A stretch of 64,000 nt of DNA. Origin: Rhizophagus clarus. Taxonomy: Eukaryota; Glomeromycota; Glomeromycetes; Glomerales; Glomeraceae. This document shows positions 61,082 through 64,000 of this stretch, piece after piece; positions within the stretch are counted from its first letter, which is position 1, and the number at the start of each line of letters is the position of its first letter. The stretch lies in assembly GCA_015698045.1 (NCBI GenBank), contig BLAL01000257.1:620001-684000 (forward strand). Direction: 5' to 3'. The position numbers and the translations under genes were made by a program. The notes under the pieces were generated by a model. That model was not told where the DNA came from, ran no database searches, and worked only from the letters and a program-made list of their open reading frames with translations.

Positions 61082-61969
61082 TCAAACATGAGATGTAAAA
61101 CACTGTTATTATATGTGATGGTCAGTAGAAAATTATAAATTTCTTTTATGACACAAAAACACTTGTGCTTTTGAAATTATAATACTAAATATGGTGCTAT
61201 ACTTCTGAAATACTTGTAAATCCAATATATATGTGTTAAATGTAAATCTGTTCTGATGTGTAACTATAAATAAATTTGATTTTGATTCCTCCGATTCCCA
61301 TTTTTTCGCGAAGTGTGTTTAATTATGTTTAACCTCTAGTAGTCTGAGAATTTTTCTTTGATTGCTTTTTTTACGTTAAATCATCTTAGAAGTTTATAAA
61401 ATTATAAAACTTAGAGATTCAGTTTATTAATCAACAACTTATTATGTCTTTTTTATAAGTTTACAAAAAATTATATTACTTAAAAACTACACTAAATTTC
61501 TATATTTTCAATTTAAATGAATTCCATTACTTTAATTGTAATGTTGTCTTAATTAAGGTTTGTTGGCATAACTGATAAGTAACGATTATTATATATTAAA
61601 TTACAACCTTTAGTGGTTGTAATATTATAAACGTAAGTTGTAAATTACTACATTATTGGCTAGCTAAATTCTATGATGAATTTTCTAAAAAAAAAAAAAT
61701 TATTTTTTTTAAAATATTAAAAATTTGAGAGCTTATCCCCTTTGAACGCGGAATATAATAACGGAATAACTGATATATCAACCATTAGTTTATTATAAAA
61801 TAATTATATTTTTACTACTATACAGTATTTTTCCTTTTGCATGTAAATACAAATAATCATGTGACAATAACGTATAATAATATTACAATGTTGATACTAT
61901 GTTGATCGTCAAAATATACAATATATATATATCATGAAAGCTGAAATCAACTGACATGTTCGCACTAAA
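61082..61969. other. K downstream spacer
   Basis: AT-rich. Contains one small hairpin, ATTACAACC and GGTTGTAAT around a 6-base loop (61,602-61,625), and AATAAAT words after the K stop. No gene. Confidence 0.5.
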
Positions 61970-62075
61970 TTGGAAATAGAATTTTCGTTTATCTGCAGAA
62001 TATATCATCATCACCGATAGCGACAACTACTTTGAAATTGTATTCAGAAATATGATGTTGTACCAATATTATTTT
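61970..62075 (-). pseudogene. Exon-1 remnant of an Hsp70-like gene (second copy of gene I)
   Basis: ACCGATAGCGACAACTACTT (62,012-62,031) matches ACCGATAGTAGCAACCACTC of gene I exon 1 and its donor. TTTCGTTTATCTG just before also occurs in the 58.8-59.1-kb copy. Only the region around the first exon can be recognised. Confidence 0.55.
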
Positions 62076-62532
62076 TGAATTTCTAAAGCAGATCGTTCAA
62101 GTAGTTGTCGATGATCTGTGAAACGTTATAGTATTATGGACCATTGATTCCATTTTGGAAGAAAGCATTCCAGCAAGAATATTGCGTAATTTTTCTCATG
62201 TGAAGCATTTCATATAACCAAACAAGGAATTAAAAGCCATGATAAACCCTATTAGATTTGAGAGATTTTACGGATAATAAAGATAATCGAGTATTTTTAC
62301 TAGATTAATGAATTCTGCTAATCTTTGAACAATAAGATGTTAAAGAAAGCATATGTTTATACAGTGGTGCACAATGCATAAAGAAAATTATTTGTTCAGC
62401 AGAAACTCCTAGCGGAATTGCGACATACTGTGCAATCTGCTTTCTGCTTGCGCTGTTTTATAAATAGACTATCTTTGCCACCAACTTTATCTCTTTCGCA
62501 AATTATATTGCCTAAAAGTTAATTATTGCGTC
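62076..62532 (+). promoter_or_regulatory. Upstream module of gene L
   Basis: TCGATGATCTGTGAAACGTT (62,108-62,127) and GGACCATTGATTCCATTTTG (62,138-62,157), about 375 bases before the L start. No gene. Confidence 0.6.
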
Positions 62533-63407
62533 ATGTTGAAAAAATGTTGTTGTTGTATCGACCTTAGGTAAGAAATATGCCAAATTTAAACTACCGTCTT
62601 CGAATAAACATTCACATAACCTTATGTTGATAATTAGGTCGGGTACTATTACCCTGGCGTTTCTTAGTCTTGTATGTATGTTCAAAAAGTTTCTTGTCTT
62701 GAAATATTTAGATTAATAAATATACATATATATGTGATCCTATAAACCAATACTTACCCCTATCCCTTGATACAATACAGACATCTAATCTCTCCGTTGC
62801 CTTCTCTGGTGACTATTCTGCTAGTTCTACTATTTTTTTTATTATTTTGAGCATTATTTCTCTGATTGGATTCATCGGTGCGTTGAAGGTATATTTTTCA
62901 TTAGCAACATTATATATGAATTCTCAAGATTATCAGCAACTTCCCATCTGCTAACGTTCATTTTATCGAATCAGAATGACGCAAAAATGGTCGAAGCATT
63001 TGCCCGTATCTACTGGTATACAGTAATTCTTGGATTTATGCTTACCGCTTTGGTCGCCTTTTTATTGTTCAGTTCTGACCCTAAAGAAACTTGCAAGAGA
63101 ATGATTGATAATCATGAAACAAATATGGATTTGGAAACATGTGTTTCTTCTATAATCACTACTTATATTCTTGTAATGGTATTTCTTGGTGTTAAAAATC
63201 TTATAGAGGTATTCATAATAATACATTAGACAAATTTTATAATTTATTTTTCAATTTCATTAATGATTTGCTTCATTCATATAGCTTCATTTCGCTTACG
63301 CGGTCTGGGCATATTACCAGAAGCTTCAAGAAGAAACTGGAGAAAGGCTCATTAATAATAATGAAATCTCACCTCCATCATATGGCACGAACCAAATTCC
63401 AGCATAA
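62533..63407 (+). CDS. Four-TM membrane protein with PPxY tail, gene L
   Basis: Exons 62,533-62,567; 62,638-62,671; 62,781-62,888; 62,975-63,208; 63,285-63,407, giving 177 residues, all GT-AG. N-terminus MLKKCCCCIDLRSGT with four successive Cys, a likely acylation or metal-type cluster on the cytosolic side. Hydrophobic segments near 15-28, 40-58, 74-92 and 112-130. The TM3-TM4 loop contains CKRMIDNHETNMDLETC. The tail ends ISPPSYGTNQIPA: PPSY is a PPxY motif of the kind bound by WW domains of Nedd4/Rsp5 ubiquitin ligases, as in LAPTM4/5 proteins. The general shape suggests an endosomal or vacuolar membrane protein; the specific role is unknown. Best-preserved member of the J/K/L family. Confidence 0.82.
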
Positions 63408-64000
63408 TCCAGAATGAAACGCAAAGCATTATAATTATATATGTTCAGTAGAAAACTATAAATTTCTTGTATAAATTGTATAAATACAAAACTCTTGTAT
63501 TTTTGGTATATACTGTATATGTAGTGTGTTTACACTTTCCATTCTTGTAAATTATACATATTTATATATTTGTTGTTAAAATATTTTTCTTTTTATGAAT
63601 AAAGTCTTTGCTGTCTCTTTTAATAACATAATAAGTTTTCCAGCGTGATTTATCTTTATGTTATATCGTGCCGCAAGTAGTAAACTTTTAAGTACCTCGG
63701 TGTAATCTTATCAAAATCACGTGACTTATATAGTGAATAACGTTTAGATGCCAGTCAAACTGATAATTATTTACTAGTAACTGAAATAAATAAATTGTTG
63801 TCCCGAGATTTTTTGTTAAAAAACTCCGGATCATGTGATTGAACTTATTAATTTTATTGGTTAGACGTTATCGTAAGCCGGATCAAAACTTTTAAAATCT
63901 CGCTTTTTTGCAGATTATTTTTTTTTTTCCTGAAAGCCGTAATAATAAACTGAAATGATGAATCCATTCATATTATATTGTATATATTTATACAAAATTA
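63408..64000. other. L downstream flank
   Basis: AATAAAGTC then TTTGCTGTCTC and GTTTTCCAG match the flank of J. CACGTG at 63,718-63,723 parallels the one after J. No gene to the window end. Confidence 0.55.

Noticed and set aside
1-64000. Retroviral, LTR or other capsid-bearing element remains
   Set aside because: I saw no long terminal direct repeats, no reverse transcriptase or integrase motifs and no capsid-like genes in the window.

Overview
The window looks like nuclear DNA of an AT-rich fungus, most probably an arbuscular mycorrhizal fungus of the Glomeromycotina (Rhizophagus type). The reasons are long poly-A/T tracts, genes with small GT-AG introns, a large family of HSPA12-like Hsp70 ATPase genes, coiled-coil gene debris of a style I associate with these fungi, and dense simple and transposon-derived repeats. 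Nothing suggests bacterial, plastid or viral DNA. The species is an inference from sequence style.

Layout. 1-540 is a hairpin-forming tandem repeat. 1,810-2,295 is the only clear gene of the left half, a secreted ML-domain (lipid-binding) protein. 2,296-19,240 is repeat territory: a purine-rich element with inverted ends (about 2,937-4,388); a 3.07-kb DNA transposon (5,551-8,622) whose transposase frame carries six stop codons; a degenerate AT satellite (11,505-15,335) with two short TA-flanked inverted-repeat elements nested inside it and a third just beyond; a tandem array of splice-site-like units (17,011-17,908); and a 13-14-bp minisatellite (19,032-19,238). 20,563-21,181 may be a small unrecognised gene or remnant.

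From 21.8 kb the window is a gene cluster. A decayed Hsp70-like copy (21.8-23.2 kb, +) and a decayed coiled-coil gene (23.9-25.3 kb, -) precede seven tandem Hsp70-like genes on the + strand (A to G, 25.7-49.3 kb), each with six exons and about 560-570 codons. Two further Hsp70-like genes (H and I, - strand, 51.5-56.6 kb) have a different intron layout. Gene I is divergently paired with a small four-TM membrane protein gene (J, +). This pair was copied twice more: in both copies the Hsp70 partner has decayed to its 5' end, while the membrane gene persists (K, now frame-shifted; L, intact, ending in a PPxY-containing tail).

How they may work together. All the Hsp70-like proteins share an actin-like ATPase domain followed by a beta-rich C-terminal part without the helical lid of canonical Hsp70. 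In the youngest duplicate pair (F and G) amino-acid changes are concentrated in that C-terminal part (15 in 126 residues against 3 in the preceding 236) although silent changes are similar in both parts. A conserved module around TGTGAAACGT plus CCATTG.TTCC lies upstream of members of both gene families. I infer a lineage-specific array of ATPases with a diversifying recognition or client-binding end, partly co-regulated with endolysosomal-type membrane proteins. The function is unknown.
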